The translations under genes and the position numbers were made by a program. A model generated the notes under the pieces. The model saw only the letters and a program-made list of their open reading frames with translations. It had not been told where the DNA came from and did not search any database. A DNA stretch of 64,000 nt from Actinacidiphila cocklensis (lineage in GTDB: Bacteria; Actinomycetota; Actinomycetes; Streptomycetales; Streptomycetaceae). Positions 1 to 8,388 of this stretch are shown piece by piece (positions within the stretch are counted from its first letter, which is position 1; each line of letters opens with the position of its first letter). The stretch spans positions 143,466 through 207,465 of the forward strand of contig NZ_CAJSLV010000048.1 of assembly GCF_907177275.1 (NCBI RefSeq), written 5' to 3'.

Positions 1-747
1 CTTGCCGATGGCGCGGACCCCGGAGGCCAGCGCGAAGGTGATGCCCGGCAGCGGCTGCCCGACCGACAGCGCCCAGCGCAGCCGCTCCAGCGCCTCGGCC
101 GTTCGCCCGGTCACCGCGAGGTCGGCCACCTCGAAGCCGGTCGCCTCGGCCCGCCCGGTGTAGTAGCGGGCGACCACCGCGACGTCGACGGTGCCCTCGG
201 TGTCCGCGACGAGCTGCGCGCACGCGCTGGCCAGCTCCCGCAGGTCGCTGCCGATCGCGTCGACCAGCGCCTGCGCCGCCTCGGGCGTCACGGACCTGCC
301 GAGCGTACGGAACTCGCCGCGTACGAAGGCGAGCCGGTCGGCGGGCTTGGTCATCTTCGGGCACGCCACCTCCCGCGCCCCCGCCTTGCGCGCCGCGTCC
401 AGCAGCGCCTTGCCCTTGGCGCCGCCGGCGTGCAGCAGCACCAGGGTGATCTCCTCCACCGGCGCGGCCAGATACGCCTTGACGTCCTTGACCGTGTCGG
501 CCGACAGGTCCTGCGCATTGCGCACGACGACGACCTTGCGCTCGGAGAACAGCGACGGGCTGGTCAGCTCGGCCAGCGTCCCCGGCTGCAGCGCGTCCGG
601 CGTCAGGTCCCGTACGTCGGTGTCCGCGTCCACGGCCCGCGCGGCCACCACCACCTCCCGCACGGCGCGGTCGAGCAGCAGGTCCTCCTGCCCCACGGCG
701 AGCGTGAGCGCAGCGAGCGGGTCGTCTTGAGCGGTCTTCCTGGCCAT
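1..747 (-). CDS. holA: DNA polymerase III delta subunit (partial, C-terminus beyond left edge)
   Basis: Clamp-loader delta subunit, which opens the beta sliding clamp during replication. The minus-strand frame is open from an ATG at 747 to base 1, giving 249 codons; the C-terminal third lies outside the window. The translation begins MARKTAQDDPLAALTLAVGQ and contains the family pattern: an N-terminal segment with GQEDLLLDRAV, then FSERKVVVVRNAQ (AAA-like fold without a functional Walker A) and AAQALVDAIGSDLRELASAC in the lid domain. The position next to comEC/comEA matches the usual Streptomyces order. It is transcribed away from the divergent lipoprotein gene that starts at 910. The assignment is firm; only the end is missing. 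Confidence 0.93.
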   Translation of the reverse strand, partial: MARKTAQDDPLAALTLAVGQEDLLLDRAVREVVVAARAVDADTDVRDLTPDALQPGTLAELTSPSLFSERKVVVVRNAQDLSADTVKDVKAYLAAPVEEITLVLLHAGGAKGKALLDAARKAGAREVACPKMTKPADRLAFVRGEFRTLGRSVTPEAAQALVDAIGSDLRELASACAQLVADTEGTVDVAVVARYYTGRAEATGFEVADLAVTGRTAEALERLRWALSVGQPLPGITFALASGVRAIGK

Positions 748-909
748 CGCGCCCCAGCATCCCACGCCCCTGTGACATCGAGCCCGGGGCTGTCGCGCGT
801 AACGTTAGCGTAGCGGATCTGTCACAGACTGTCGTTCCGCCCAGTGCGGCAAACCGACCTTCACCATAGTGAATCGCACTCATCGGCCAACACAGCCATA
901 AGGAACATT

Positions 910-1497
910 GTGCGCAGAATCGCCCTCACCCTGGCCGTCGCCGGCCTTGCCGTCGCCCTGACCGCCTGCGGCGGAACCAGCGTGAAGACCAGCCCGGACA
1001 GCACGACGCAGGCCAGCGTCCCGGCGGCCACCGCCACAAGCGTGGCCGCGGCTTCCACCCCGACGTCCACAAAGCCCACGGTCGCGCACATCGGCGACAC
1101 GATCACCCTGCACGGCAGCGACCCCGGCCTGGCGGTCGCCGTCACCGTCGTCGCGTGGAACGCGAACGCACACGGCGCCGACGAGTTCACCACCCCGAGC
1201 AAGGGCAAGCGCTTCGTCGCCGCGCAGTTCAAACTTGTCAACACCGGCAGCGCCGTCTACTCCGACAGTCCCAGCAACGGGGCGCAGGTCGCCGACAGCC
1301 AGGGGCAGCGCTTCTCCTCCACCTTCGCGGAGATCAGCGCAGGGCCTTCGATGTCCAGCAACGTCAATCTCAGGCCGGGCGACATGGCTCTGGGCTGGAT
1401 CCCCTTCGAGGTCCCGATCTCGTCGACGATCAGTACCGTCCAGTTCGCCCTGGACTCCGGGTTCGCCGATCAGGTCGGGGAGTGGTCCGTGAAGTGA
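910..1497 (+). CDS. Secreted lipoprotein, DUF4352-like
   Basis: Probable cell-surface lipoprotein of 195 residues. I place the start at GTG 910 because AAGGAA (900-905) sits just upstream and because this start gives a clean lipoprotein signal peptide: basic RR, a hydrophobic stretch, then the lipobox LTAC with Cys near residue 20. The longer frame from ATG 844 would put about 22 hydrophilic residues ahead of the signal. A Thr/Ser/Ala-rich linker follows. Then comes a beta-rich domain with features typical of DUF4352/telomeric-repeat-like domains (GDTITL, a KGKRFVAAQFKLVNTGS strand, and a late GWIPFEVP strand). It is monocistronic or the first gene ahead of the small protein at 1527. Its specific role is unknown. 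Confidence 0.8.
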   Translation: MRRIALTLAVAGLAVALTACGGTSVKTSPDSTTQASVPAATATSVAAASTPTSTKPTVAHIGDTITLHGSDPGLAVAVTVVAWNANAHGADEFTTPSKGKRFVAAQFKLVNTGSAVYSDSPSNGAQVADSQGQRFSSTFAEISAGPSMSSNVNLRPGDMALGWIPFEVPISSTISTVQFALDSGFADQVGEWSVK

Positions 1498-1526
1498 CCG
1501 CCGCTCCCCCGCGGCACAATGTCCCG

Positions 1527-1766
1527 GTGACCGATGTACGCCATGTCCTGGTGCTTCCCGACCGCGATGCCGCCGAGGAGGTCGCCGCGGAGCTGGCCGA
1601 GGGCTTCTCCCTCGCGGAGGAGCCGCGGCTCGTACGGGACGCGCTTGCCGGGGAGGACGACGCCGAGGACGCTCAGTGGCTGGTGGTCGTCGAGGACCCC
1701 GGGGGCGCTCTCGTCCCGTCCGCACTCGACGCCGTTGCGGCCGCCCACGACGGCTGGCTGGAGTAG
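1527..1766 (+). CDS. Small acidic conserved protein, function unknown
   Basis: Frame of 79 residues starting at GTG 1527 (VTDVRHVLVLPDRDAAEEVA). It is highly acidic (many Asp/Glu, AGEDDAEDAQW) and ends HDGWLE. The alternating hydrophobic strands (HVLVLP, WLVVVEDP) and the helix DAAEEVAAELAEGF suggest a small alpha/beta fold resembling RraB/SPOR-sized domains, but I cannot assign a family. It begins 30 nt after the lipoprotein stop and converges on the MFS gene, with only 4 nt between the stop codons. Small proteins of this type are common in Streptomyces genomes at this locus. Confidence 0.65.
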   Translation: MTDVRHVLVLPDRDAAEEVAAELAEGFSLAEEPRLVRDALAGEDDAEDAQWLVVVEDPGGALVPSALDAVAAAHDGWLE

Positions 1767-1770
1767 GCCG

Positions 1771-3027
1771 TCAGGTGGGGAGGTCGCGGGTGTGCGGCAC
1801 GGGGGAGGGCAGCAGCCACAGGACGCCGAAGGTGGCGGCGACGGTGACCAGCCACAGTGCGGGGCGCAGGCCGATCGCCGAACCGAGGAAGCCGCCGGCC
1901 AGCGCGCCGAGCGGGCGGACGCCGTAGTTGACGGTACGGAAGGCGCCGGAGACCCGGGAGCGCAGGGCGTTGGGTATGACGGCGGCCTGGAGTGAGCCGG
2001 CGGCTATGTCCAGCAGCATCACGCCCAGGCCCGAGACGAACTCGGCGGCGAAGAAGGCGGCCAGCAGTAGCGGGGTCGGGCCGCCGGCCAGCGGGACCAG
2101 GATCAGTGGCGCGGGGAAGGCGACCGCGCCGACCATCAGCGCCGGCCCGATCCCGATCGCCCCGATGATCCGGCTGCTGACCACCGCGCCCAGCAGGCTG
2201 CCGACGGCGCCGGCGCCGATGACCAGGCCCAGTGTCCCCGCACTGAAGCCGAGTTCGTCGACCGCGTAGAGGACCACGAGCGTGTGGAAGGCGAAGTTGA
2301 AGAGGTTGATGGTCGCGGCGCAGGCGAGCATCGCCCGCAGCAGCGGGGAGCGCGCGATGAAGCGCAGCCCTTCGGTGAGGCGCCCCTTGCCGCGCTCGGC
2401 GGCGGGTGGTTCGACGGGCGCTATCCGGGCCAGCTGCCAGGCCGAGGCCAGATAGGACGCGGCGTCGGCGAGCAGCGCGAGGGGCGCGGCGAGCACCTGG
2501 ACCAGCAGGCCGCCCGCACTCGGCCCCGCGACGAAGGAGAACGCGCGGCTGCCGCTGGTCAGCGAATTGCCCGACACGTACTGCTCGGGTCTCACCAGCG
2601 ACACGAACAGCGTGGCGTTGCAGACGTCGAAGACGACCGCGAGGGTGCCGACCGCGAAGACGACGACGCACAGCTGGACGAAGGTGAGCACCCCGAACGC
2701 GTAGCCCAGGGGCAGCGAGGCCATCAGCGCGGCGCGGGCCAGGTCCGCGGCGATCATGGTCTGCCTGCGGCGCCCGCGCCGGTCCGCCCAGGCTCCCGCG
2801 GGCAGCGAGAACAGCAGCGCGGGCAGCAGCCCGGCGAAACGCAGCCAGCCCATGCCGGTGGCCCCGACGTGCAGCACGAAGACGGCGGCCAGCGGGACCG
2901 CGAGGTAGCTGACCTCGTCCCCGAAGAGCGAGACGGTCTGCCCGGTCCAGTAGCGGCGGAACTGCTGTTCACGCAGCAGCGCGGGCGTACGGGCCGCGAG
3001 CCCCCGTACCGCGGTGGGCGCGCTCAC
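1771..3027 (-). CDS. MFS transporter, exporter type
   Basis: 418-residue major facilitator with about 12 hydrophobic segments. After a short cytoplasmic N-terminus (LREQQFRRYWTGQTVSLFGD) comes the loop 2-3 signature GAWADRRGRRRQT, typical of enterobactin/macrolide-type exporters (MFS_3). The second half begins around LTEGLRFIARSPLLRAML. The start GTG 3027 overlaps the stop of the upstream ArsR gene in a GTGA arrangement (3024-3027), so the two are translationally coupled. The partner regulator suggests a drug or metabolite efflux pump controlled by its own operon repressor; the substrate cannot be inferred. Confidence 0.88.
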   Translation of the reverse strand: MSAPTAVRGLAARTPALLREQQFRRYWTGQTVSLFGDEVSYLAVPLAAVFVLHVGATGMGWLRFAGLLPALLFSLPAGAWADRRGRRRQTMIAADLARAALMASLPLGYAFGVLTFVQLCVVVFAVGTLAVVFDVCNATLFVSLVRPEQYVSGNSLTSGSRAFSFVAGPSAGGLLVQVLAAPLALLADAASYLASAWQLARIAPVEPPAAERGKGRLTEGLRFIARSPLLRAMLACAATINLFNFAFHTLVVLYAVDELGFSAGTLGLVIGAGAVGSLLGAVVSSRIIGAIGIGPALMVGAVAFPAPLILVPLAGGPTPLLLAAFFAAEFVSGLGVMLLDIAAGSLQAAVIPNALRSRVSGAFRTVNYGVRPLGALAGGFLGSAIGLRPALWLVTVAATFGVLWLLPSPVPHTRDLPT

Positions 3028-3641
3028 GGCTGCTCCCCGGGGCGGTCGGTGTCCGTGGCCCTTTCCGGGGCGACATAGGCGACGTGCAGGTAGGCCACCC
3101 GGCGGGCGCCTTCCGGCCGCAGCTCCGGGTGGTAGCCGCGGTCGGCGAACTCCGCGACCATCGCGTCGAACCGCTCGCCCAGCGCGACCAGTTCCTCCGG
3201 GGTGAGGTACAGCATCGCGTCGGAGTGGCGCTCGGCCCGCTGCCACTCCTCGGGCAGGGTGTGCCGGGTCTCCAGTGCCCGCATCATGCGGTGGAACTGG
3301 TTCTCGGCGACCGCCGCGTTCAGCGCCTCCGCGGCCGAGGCGACCGCGGGGTCCGGCGAGTAGTTCGGCCAGTCCGTGTACGCGGCCGTCGCCCGCCACG
3401 GCTTCTCCCGTCCGGGACCGCCCGGGTCGGCCTCCTCGACCAGCCCGTACTTGGCCAGTATCCGCAGGTGGTACGAGCAGCTGGCGACGGACTCGCCGGT
3501 CAGCTCCGCGGCCCGGGTCGCGGTGAACGGCCCTTCCTGGCGGAGCAGGCCGACCAGGGTCATCCGGGTGGGATGCGCGTACGCGCGCAGGGCGCGCGGG
3601 TCGGTGAGGTGGACCTGGTGCTCCCATGGCTTCTCCGTCAT
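3024..3641 (-). CDS. ArsR/SmtB-type winged-helix regulator with C-terminal effector region
   Basis: 205-residue transcriptional regulator. The N-terminal wHTH (residues about 15-85) carries the typical ArsR wording LRAYAHPTRMTLVGLLRQ, then ATRAAELTGESVASCSYHLR as the recognition helix, and ILAKYGLVEEAD. No metal-binding CxC is present in the recognition helix, so it is probably a ligand- or protein-responsive member (HTH_20/PadR-like C-terminal). The remaining 120 residues are helical. It is the first gene of the operon with the downstream MFS transporter. The AT-rich palindromic block at 3645-3704, immediately upstream of its ATG 3641, is the likely autoregulatory operator. Confidence 0.88.
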   Translation of the reverse strand: MTEKPWEHQVHLTDPRALRAYAHPTRMTLVGLLRQEGPFTATRAAELTGESVASCSYHLRILAKYGLVEEADPGGPGREKPWRATAAYTDWPNYSPDPAVASAAEALNAAVAENQFHRMMRALETRHTLPEEWQRAERHSDAMLYLTPEELVALGERFDAMVAEFADRGYHPELRPEGARRVAYLHVAYVAPERATDTDRPGEQP

Positions 3642-3644
3642 GTA

Positions 3645-3704
3645 CCTAAAGCTAGCTTTCTAAAGAAGTCTTTACAAGCATCTCTTTCTAAGCAGACCTT
3701 TAGG
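3645..3704 (-). promoter_or_regulatory. Palindromic operator/promoter region of the ArsR-MFS operon
   Basis: A 60-bp AT-rich block in otherwise very GC-rich DNA. It contains a perfect 12-bp palindrome AAAGCTAGCTTT (3648-3659) followed at once by TAAAGA-AG-TCTTTA (3661-3674). It is also framed by an outer inverted pair, CCTAAAG (3645-3651) and CTTTAGG (3698-3704). It lies directly upstream of the regulator's ATG at 3641. Nested inverted repeats are what a dimeric winged-helix repressor would bind. Binding by this ArsR protein is inferred. Confidence 0.65.
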
Positions 3705-3720
3705 ATGCTGCCCGCCCGCT

Positions 3721-6582
3721 TCAGCCGGCGCCCGCCGACCCGCCGCCCGCCCTCGCGCCCGCCAGCACCGTCCGCAGCCCGGCCGGGCCGTCGCCGGCGA
3801 CCGCGATCGGCCCGTCCGTGTCGGTCCGCAGCACCGTCGCGCCCAGCGCCCGCAGCGCGGTGACCGTACGGGCGGCCGGGTGGCCGTAGCGGTTGTGCGC
3901 GCCCACCGAGATCAGCGCCAGGCGCGGCCTCGTCCGGGCGAACAGCACCGGGTCCTGGTACGCGCTGCCATGGTGGGCGACCTTGAGGACGTCGACCCGC
4001 GGCAGGCCGGGCGGTGCGTCCAGCACTTCCTGCTGGGCCACAGGCCCCAGATCCCCCGCGAGCAGCAGGGTCAGGCCGCCGGTACGGACCAGCAGCGCCA
4101 CGCTCGCGTCGTTCGGGTCGTCGTCCGGCAGCGCATCGGCGGTCGGCGGCGGCCACAGCACGCGCCAGGCCAGTCCGCCCGCACTGCGCTGCTCCCCCGC
4201 GCTCGCCCGCAGCATCGGCACCCCCGCGGCCGCGGCCTCCCGGCGCACCGCGGCCGCCTGCGCCGCCGGTTCGTCCAGCACCGTCGTCTCGATCGCGCCG
4301 ACGCTGCGGCCGCGCAGCACACCGGGCAGGCCGTCCGCGTGGTCGGCGTGGAAGTGCGTCAGGATCACCAGCGGGATCGTCGTGACCCGCAGATCGCGCA
4401 GGCAGCGGTCCGCCAGGGCAGGGTCCGGCCCCGTGTCCACCACGACGGCGCTGCCAGGCCCCGCCGCGAGGGCCAGCGCGTCGCCCTGCCCCACATCGCA
4501 CATCGCGAACCGCCAGTCGGCGGGCGGCCACGCCGCAACGAAACCCGGCAGCGGCAGCGGGCGCACCAGCGCCACCAGCAGGAGCAGGGCCGCGGCGGAC
4601 GCGGGCCAGGGTCTCCCGGCCAGCGCTCTGCCGCCGACCGCGAGCGCGACCGTCACCACGGCCAGCAGCGCCGCGCCCGGCCACCCGCCGGGCCAGCCGA
4701 TCTCCGCCCCCGGCAGGGCCGCGCCATGCCGGGCGACGGTCACGATCCACCGGGTCGGCCACCCCGCCAGCCAGGCCAGGGCCGCCGCCGCGGCCGGGGC
4801 GAGCGGCGCCACCGCCAGCGCGCAGAAGCCGAGCACCGTCGCGGGGGCCACCGCAGGTTCCGCCAGCAGATTGCACGGCACCGCGACCAGGCTGAGCCGC
4901 GCGGAGAGCACCACGATCAACGGGCCGCAGGCAGCCTGCGCCGCGCCCGCCGCGGCCAGCGCCTCGGCCAGCCGGGGCGGCACACCCCGGCGGCGCAGGG
5001 CCGCGCTCCAGCGCGGGGCCAGCGTCAGCAGCGAGCCCGTGGCCAGGACCGACAGCGCGAATCCGTACGACCTCGCGACGGCCGGGTCGTAGAGCACCAG
5101 CAGCAGGACGGCGCCGCACAGCGCCGGCAGCAGCGAACGGCGGCGGCCCGTGCCGATCGCCAGCAACGTGATCAGCCCGCATGCCGCGGCCCGCAGCACG
5201 CTCGGGCTCGGGCGGCTGACCAGGACGAAGGCCGCGGTCAGGACCGCGCCCAGCACTGCCGTCAGGCGCAGCGGGATGCCGAGTGCCGCCGCCAGCCCGC
5301 GGCGCTCGGCCCGGATCGCCCGGGCCGGCGGCCCGATCAGCAGGAGCAGCACGATCGTCAGGTTCGCGCCCGACACGGCGGTCAAGTGCGCCAGGTCCGT
5401 CGCGTGAAAGGCGTCCTCCAGGTCCTGCGGCAGCGCACTCGTGTCCCCGATCACCAGCCCGGGGAGGAGCGCGCGGGCGTCGGGCGGCAGGTCACCACTG
5501 GCCTTTCGCAGGCCGGACCGCAGCCGGGCCGCGAGGCGTTGCGGTGTGCTGGGCGGGGCCAGGACGCGGGGCGGGCCGCCCGTGGGGTGCAGTACCGCTG
5601 CCGCGGGGTCGGCCGGGCCGCGGGTGGGCGGGCTCACGCGGACCCGCACGGACACCGTGGTCGACGGCAGCAGCCGGAGCCAGGCCGCCTGGTCGCGGTT
5701 CGCCAGCACGACGACGGGGGTGCGGGTTCTCGTCGTGCCCACGCGGACGGCTTCCGCCCTCACCACGACGATGCCGTTGCCCGTGCCGGGCGGGGGTGGG
5801 GTCGGGGTCCGCGTTCTGAACGGGTCGGCGGTGATCCGTAGCTCCACCGGGACCGCTACCGGCGCTCTGCGGGCGGCCAGTTCGGGAATCGGGCCGCGGT
5901 GGCGGTCGGCGTCCGCCAGCGCCGCGACGGCGGTCGCCGTCGCGACGGCCAGCAGCGCAGCCGCTGCCGCGGCGGGGAGGGTGGGGGTGCGGTGCCCTGC
6001 CCGGGCGGGGTGGCCGGGCTCCGGCCTTGGCCCTGCGGGCCGTTCCTGTGGCTGTGTCCGCGCCCTTGCCGTTGCCCTCGCCCTTGCCCCGCGGGCGGCT
6101 GTGACCGCTGCTGCCGCCCCGGCGGCTGCCGCGAGTCCCGCGGTTACGAGCAGGGCCGTCGCGCCGACGGCCGGCGTCAGGGCTGCGGCCGCCCAGGCCG
6201 CCAGGGCAGGCGGCACGAGCCGCAGATCCGGCGGGCCGTCCTGGTGCGGTTCCGACGCGCCCAGCCGGGACGCGGCCGCCGCGTGCACGGGGGTGCGGCC
6301 TTGCCGCACCGCTTCTTGCGCGGTCAGGCCCGGCTGGGCCGCGCCCTGCGGGGCTTGGGCCGTCCCTTCGGGCGACGGTCCCTCGTGGTTGCTCGCGCGG
6401 TTCCCCGCGCCCCTCCCGGGCGGCACCCGCCGTGCGGACGCTTCTGGCACGTCGCGGCCGGGCGTGCCGATTCCTGCGCGCTCCCCGCGGGCCGCACGCC
6501 CCGGCCGCACTTGGCGCCCGTCGTCGTTGCCCATGCTCGTGCCGTGGGGCGGTTGCGAGGGGCTGGGGTTGTTGGAGGTCAT
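3721..6582 (-). CDS. comEC: ComEC/Rec2-type DNA-uptake channel protein
   Basis: 953-residue polytopic membrane protein. The first ~120 residues are a low-complexity Gly/Pro/Arg-rich extension. Then come membrane segments (LAAWAAAALTPAVGATALL and others), the DUF4131 region, the Competence domain (DLAHLTAVSGANLTIVLLLL), further helices, and a C-terminal metallo-beta-lactamase domain from about residue 690 with the metal motif HFHADHAD near residue 744. In naturally competent bacteria ComEC forms the inner-membrane channel for single-stranded DNA; streptomycetes are not known to be naturally competent, so the role here is open. The start ATG 6582 overlaps the comEA stop in ATGA, supporting coupling and this start. 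Part of the N-terminal extension appears to be coded by an intergenic repeat (6394-6414). Confidence 0.92.
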   Translation of the reverse strand: MTSNNPSPSQPPHGTSMGNDDGRQVRPGRAARGERAGIGTPGRDVPEASARRVPPGRGAGNRASNHEGPSPEGTAQAPQGAAQPGLTAQEAVRQGRTPVHAAAASRLGASEPHQDGPPDLRLVPPALAAWAAAALTPAVGATALLVTAGLAAAAGAAAAVTAARGARARATARARTQPQERPAGPRPEPGHPARAGHRTPTLPAAAAAALLAVATATAVAALADADRHRGPIPELAARRAPVAVPVELRITADPFRTRTPTPPPPGTGNGIVVVRAEAVRVGTTRTRTPVVVLANRDQAAWLRLLPSTTVSVRVRVSPPTRGPADPAAAVLHPTGGPPRVLAPPSTPQRLAARLRSGLRKASGDLPPDARALLPGLVIGDTSALPQDLEDAFHATDLAHLTAVSGANLTIVLLLLIGPPARAIRAERRGLAAALGIPLRLTAVLGAVLTAAFVLVSRPSPSVLRAAACGLITLLAIGTGRRRSLLPALCGAVLLLVLYDPAVARSYGFALSVLATGSLLTLAPRWSAALRRRGVPPRLAEALAAAGAAQAACGPLIVVLSARLSLVAVPCNLLAEPAVAPATVLGFCALAVAPLAPAAAAALAWLAGWPTRWIVTVARHGAALPGAEIGWPGGWPGAALLAVVTVALAVGGRALAGRPWPASAAALLLLVALVRPLPLPGFVAAWPPADWRFAMCDVGQGDALALAAGPGSAVVVDTGPDPALADRCLRDLRVTTIPLVILTHFHADHADGLPGVLRGRSVGAIETTVLDEPAAQAAAVRREAAAAGVPMLRASAGEQRSAGGLAWRVLWPPPTADALPDDDPNDASVALLVRTGGLTLLLAGDLGPVAQQEVLDAPPGLPRVDVLKVAHHGSAYQDPVLFARTRPRLALISVGAHNRYGHPAARTVTALRALGATVLRTDTDGPIAVAGDGPAGLRTVLAGARAGGGSAGAG
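6394..6414 (-). repeat. Copy of a dispersed Streptomyces intergenic repeat inside comEC
   Basis: The 21 bases at 6394-6414 match 20 of 21 positions of the right arm (59989-60009) of the inverted repeat at 59881-60010, whose core is GTTCCCCGCGCCCCT. Here the sequence is translated as part of the comEC N-terminal low-complexity extension (about residues 57-63, GRGAGNR). This suggests that the extension grew from intergenic DNA. Confidence 0.6.
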
Positions 6583-7406
6583 GGGTGGACCAGGGGTTTG
6601 AGGGTGGTGAATTTGTGGTCGCCGATGCCGGGGATCTGGCGGAGCTGCTGGATGGTGGTGAAGCCGCCGTGCTGGGTGCGGAAGTCGAGGATGTGCTGGG
6701 CCAGGACCGGGCCGACGCCCGGGAGGGCGTCGAGTTGGGGGGCCGTGGCCGAGTTCAGGCTGAGAGGGGCGGTCGGGGAGAGGGAGGTCGTGGCGTCGGG
6801 GGGCGGGGCAAGGCCCACCAGGAGTTGTTCGCCGTCGGTGAGGAGGCGGGCGAGGTTGAGGGCCGTGGTGTCGGTGCCCGGGAGAGGGCCGCCCGCTGCC
6901 GTCAAGGCGTCGGCGACACGGGAGCCGGGCGGGAGCCGGCGCAGGCCCGGGTGCGGGACCTTGCCGGCGATGTCGACCGTCAGGTCGGGCCGCGCGGAGG
7001 CGGCGGGCGGTGGGGCGGCAGCCGCAGCCGGGACCGCGGCGGGGACGTGGACCGCGTGCGGGCGGCCCGCCACGTAATGCCGCACCGCGAGCCCCGCGCC
7101 CACCAGCAGGACGACCACCAGCGCCAGCACCGTGCGGAATTCCAGCCCGCAGCGCAGCAGCAGCCAGGTGCGCAGTCCGTCGAGCCGCCCTCTCGGCGGC
7201 CCCGCCTCCGCCTCCGGCTCCGCCTGCGGTCGAGATGGAGGTGGAGGTGGAGAAGGAGGAGGGGGCTCGGGCGGTGCGCCGAAGATCGCGGAGGCGCGCT
7301 CACGGGTGAGTGCGGCCCTGGCCTGCACGGCAGCCTTGCGGCGCGGGCGGATGACGATGATCGGGCCGGCCTGGCCCACCGGGTTCGTCGCGTTCATACC
7401 GATCAT
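6579..7406 (-). CDS. comEA: ComEA-type helix-hairpin-helix DNA-binding protein
   Basis: 275 residues. A cytoplasmic Pro-rich N-terminus (a run of PPPP near residue 50) precedes one transmembrane helix (TVLALVVVLLVGAGLAV, about 100-116). An SLBB-like domain follows (DLTVDIAGKVPHPGLRRLPP). The C-terminal tandem HhH reads SLNSATAPQLDALPGVGPVL and then GGFTTIQQLRQIPGIGDHKF, the classical ComEA double hairpin that binds duplex DNA outside the membrane. The stop overlaps comEC's start by 4 nt, forming a comEA-comEC operon. Two DnaA-box-like sequences lie 45-71 nt upstream of its ATG (7451-7477). Confidence 0.93.
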   Translation of the reverse strand: MIGMNATNPVGQAGPIIVIRPRRKAAVQARAALTRERASAIFGAPPEPPPPSPPPPPSRPQAEPEAEAGPPRGRLDGLRTWLLLRCGLEFRTVLALVVVLLVGAGLAVRHYVAGRPHAVHVPAAVPAAAAAPPPAASARPDLTVDIAGKVPHPGLRRLPPGSRVADALTAAGGPLPGTDTTALNLARLLTDGEQLLVGLAPPPDATTSLSPTAPLSLNSATAPQLDALPGVGPVLAQHILDFRTQHGGFTTIQQLRQIPGIGDHKFTTLKPLVHP

Positions 7407-7450
7407 CGTGGACCGGCCGGCCCACCCCGCGATGATCTTGGTCCGCAGCC

Positions 7451-7477
7451 TGTGGATAACTCACAGCCTGTGGACAA
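7451..7477 (-). promoter_or_regulatory. Pair of DnaA-box-like sequences upstream of comEA
   Basis: On the minus strand these read TTATCCACA (7451-7459 reversed) and TTGTCCACA (7469-7477 reversed). The first is the E. coli consensus DnaA box and the second the Streptomyces-preferred form. They are phased 18 bp apart within an 18-bp imperfect tandem repeat sharing CAGCCTGTGGA. They sit in the 77-bp gap between degV and comEA. A regulatory or DnaA-titration role is inferred. Confidence 0.6.
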
Positions 7478-7483
7478 CCACGG

Positions 7484-8329
7484 TCAGTGCGGGGAGATCA
7501 CCACACCGAGCAGCCCCGGCCCGGCGTGAGCGCCGATCACCGCGCCGACCTCGCTCACGACCAGGTCGTCGAGGCCGTGCACGCGCTCGCGCAACCGGTC
7601 CGCCAGGGTCGCGGCGCGATCCGCCGCGGCGAGGTGGTGGACCGCCAGGGCCACCCTGCGGGTGCCCGCCTGCTCGACCACGATCTCCTCAAGGCGGGTG
7701 ATCGCCTTCGAGGCGGTGCGGACCTTCTCCAGCAGTTCGATCCGCCCGTCGGCCAGCCGCAGCAGTGGCTTCACCGCGAGCGCGGAGCCGAACAGGGCCT
7801 GGGCGGTGCCGATCCTGCCGCCCCTGCGCAGGTAGTCGAGGGTGTCGACGTAGAAGTACGCGGAGGTGTCGGCCGCGCGCTTCTCGGCGGCGACGACCAC
7901 CTCGTCGGCGGTGCCGCCGGCCTTCGCGGTCTCCGCGGCCGCGAGGACGGTGAAGCCCAGGGCCATCGCGACCATGCCGGTGTCCACGACGCGGACCGGG
8001 ACGGGGGCGTCCTTCGCGGCGATCAGCGCGGCGTCGTAGGTGCCGGAGAAGTCGGCGGACAGGTGGAGCGAGACGATCGCCGCCGCGCCGGACGCGGCAG
8101 CGGCTTCGTAGGCCGCGGCGAATTCGAGGGGGCCGGGGCGGGAGGTCGTGACCGGGCGGCGGCGCTGGAGCGCGCGGGCGACGGCGGGGGCGGAGATTTC
8201 CGTGCCCTCTTCCAGGGCCTCGTCGCCGATCACCACGGTGAGGGGCACGATGGTGATCTGGTGGCGGTCCAGGGCGTCGCGGCCTAGGTAGGCCGTGGAG
8301 TCCGTGACGATGGCGACGTGCGGGGGCAT
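7484..8329 (-). CDS. DegV-family fatty-acid-binding protein
   Basis: 281 residues, the normal DegV length. DegV (FakB-like) proteins bind a fatty acid for phosphorylation by a FakA-type kinase; the Streptomyces physiological role is unknown. The start ATG 8329 gives MPPHVAIVTDSTAYLG, where DST is the conserved ligand-site motif. Later conserved parts are TSRPGPLEFAAAYE, VVDTGMVAMALGF, and FYVDTLDYLRRGGRIG, which contains the family's YLRRGGRI signature. The open frame extends 48 codons further upstream through repeat-rich DNA, but the family alignment favours 8329. It ends 77 bp before comEA, in the same direction. Confidence 0.9.
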   Translation of the reverse strand: MPPHVAIVTDSTAYLGRDALDRHQITIVPLTVVIGDEALEEGTEISAPAVARALQRRRPVTTSRPGPLEFAAAYEAAAASGAAAIVSLHLSADFSGTYDAALIAAKDAPVPVRVVDTGMVAMALGFTVLAAAETAKAGGTADEVVVAAEKRAADTSAYFYVDTLDYLRRGGRIGTAQALFGSALAVKPLLRLADGRIELLEKVRTASKAITRLEEIVVEQAGTRRVALAVHHLAAADRAATLADRLRERVHGLDDLVVSEVGAVIGAHAGPGLLGVVISPH

Positions 8330-8388
8330 GTCCGGGAGATTACCCGGGGTGCGCGCCGGGGCGACAGCTTGGGCCTTGCGGCGGGGCG

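Noticed and set aside
7451..7477. A replication origin
   Set aside because: Only two DnaA boxes, no AT-rich unwinding element and no dnaA/dnaN nearby.
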